A DNA stretch of 6,109 bases, taken from the NCBI GenBank assembly GCA_002869095.1, contig PKTO01000001.1:1-6109 (forward strand). Reading direction: 5' to 3'. Position numbers and translations under genes: made by a program. The notes below the pieces were generated by a model. It did no database searches and was not told where the DNA came from. It saw only the letters and a list, made by a program, of their open reading frames with translations. The stretch is from Clostridiales bacterium (GTDB lineage: Bacteria; Bacillota; Clostridia; Peptostreptococcales; BM714). Shown piece after piece: positions 5,958 to 6,109 of the stretch; position 1 is the stretch's first letter; the number at the start of each line of letters is the position of its first letter.

Positions 5958-5978
5958 TGACATCTGACATCTGACGTC
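5958..5978. repeat. Heptamer tandem repeat array 2 (TGACATC x3)
   Basis: Three 7-bp units lie head to tail: TGACATC, TGACATC and TGACGTC, the last with one change. Seven T residues follow at 5979-5985. The unit length equals that of array 1, 72 bases upstream, but the sequence differs. Confidence 0.8.
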
Positions 5979-5987
5979 TTTTTTTAA

Positions 5988-6005
5988 ATGATTTGCGCAA
6001 ATCAT
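5988..6005. promoter_or_regulatory. Perfect 18-bp palindrome, candidate operator or RNA hairpin
   Basis: ATGATTTGC (5988-5996) is followed without a gap by its exact inverse complement GCAAATCAT (5997-6005). It ends 51 bases before the next start codon, a typical position for a repressor or activator site. I do not match it to a known regulator. There is no T-run after it on either strand, so it is not a standard terminator. A clean sigma-A promoter could not be drawn here, though TATAAA (6011-6016) just downstream could be a -10. Confidence 0.5.
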
Positions 6006-6056
6006 CGAAATATAAAACAATAAACTGAACACGAAAACAAAATGGAGGATTTACAA

Positions 6057-6109
6057 ATGAAAAATCGTTTCGTAAAACAAATTGCAATTGTCTTGGCTGT
6101 TGCCATGAT
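6057..6109 (+). CDS. Start of a secreted protein, probably the ABC substrate-binding protein (3' end outside window)
   Basis: Only 17 full codons are visible, MKNRFVKQIAIVLAVAM. They form a typical signal peptide start: three basic residues (K2, R4, K7) and then a hydrophobic core. No cleavage site or lipobox cysteine is reached before the window ends. ATG at 6057 is supported by TGGAGGA (6043-6049) seven bases upstream. Following a permease of the ThiX type in a riboswitch-controlled operon, the likeliest product is the extracellular substrate-binding protein (ThiY-like). That identity is inferred from gene order; the visible residues show only export. The 242-base gap suggests it may have additional, separate regulation. 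Confidence 0.65.
   Translation, partial: MKNRFVKQIAIVLAVAM

Overview
The window looks like chromosomal DNA from a Gram-positive, Clostridia-like (Bacillota) bacterium. The support is strong GGAGG-type ribosome binding sites, a YerC/YecD-type TrpR relative, a TPP riboswitch that works by transcription termination, sigma-A-type promoters, frequent ATA isoleucine codons and moderate G+C. Genus cannot be fixed from the sequence alone. All genes I accept are on the + strand.

Region 1 (1-4204) is a tight gene string. It starts with the C-terminal part of a type I signal peptidase, cut by the window edge just after the expected catalytic lysine. Three genes follow with gaps of only 13-14 bases: a MoxR-like AAA+ ATPase, a 466-residue protein built from sixteen mostly 22-residue 'NP' repeats, and a DUF2201-type metallopeptidase-like protein with a C-terminal VWA-like domain. 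MoxR ATPases usually work with a VWA partner as metal-dependent remodelling or chaperone machines. Here a helical-repeat protein sits between them and is the natural candidate for target recognition. The peptidase-like domain has HQxxH where HExxH is expected, so it may bind metal without cutting. This cassette is the least explained and most interesting part of the window.

Region 2 (4205-4621) is a separate transcription unit: a sigma-A promoter with an extended -10, enclosed by an 8-bp inverted repeat, drives a yerC-type TrpR-related regulator.

Region 3 (4602-6109) is a thiamine operon. A promoter nested in the end of yerC leads into a TPP riboswitch whose antiterminator and terminator can both be drawn base by base. 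Next come an MTH1187-family thiamine-binding protein and an overlapping ABC permease of the SsuC/ThiX type. After a 242-base spacer comes the start of a secreted protein, probably the transporter's substrate-binding protein. The ATPase would be expected beyond the window. When TPP is plentiful the riboswitch should stop transcription before the uptake genes. The spacer holds two arrays of 7-bp tandem repeats and a perfect 18-bp palindrome, none assigned to a known function.
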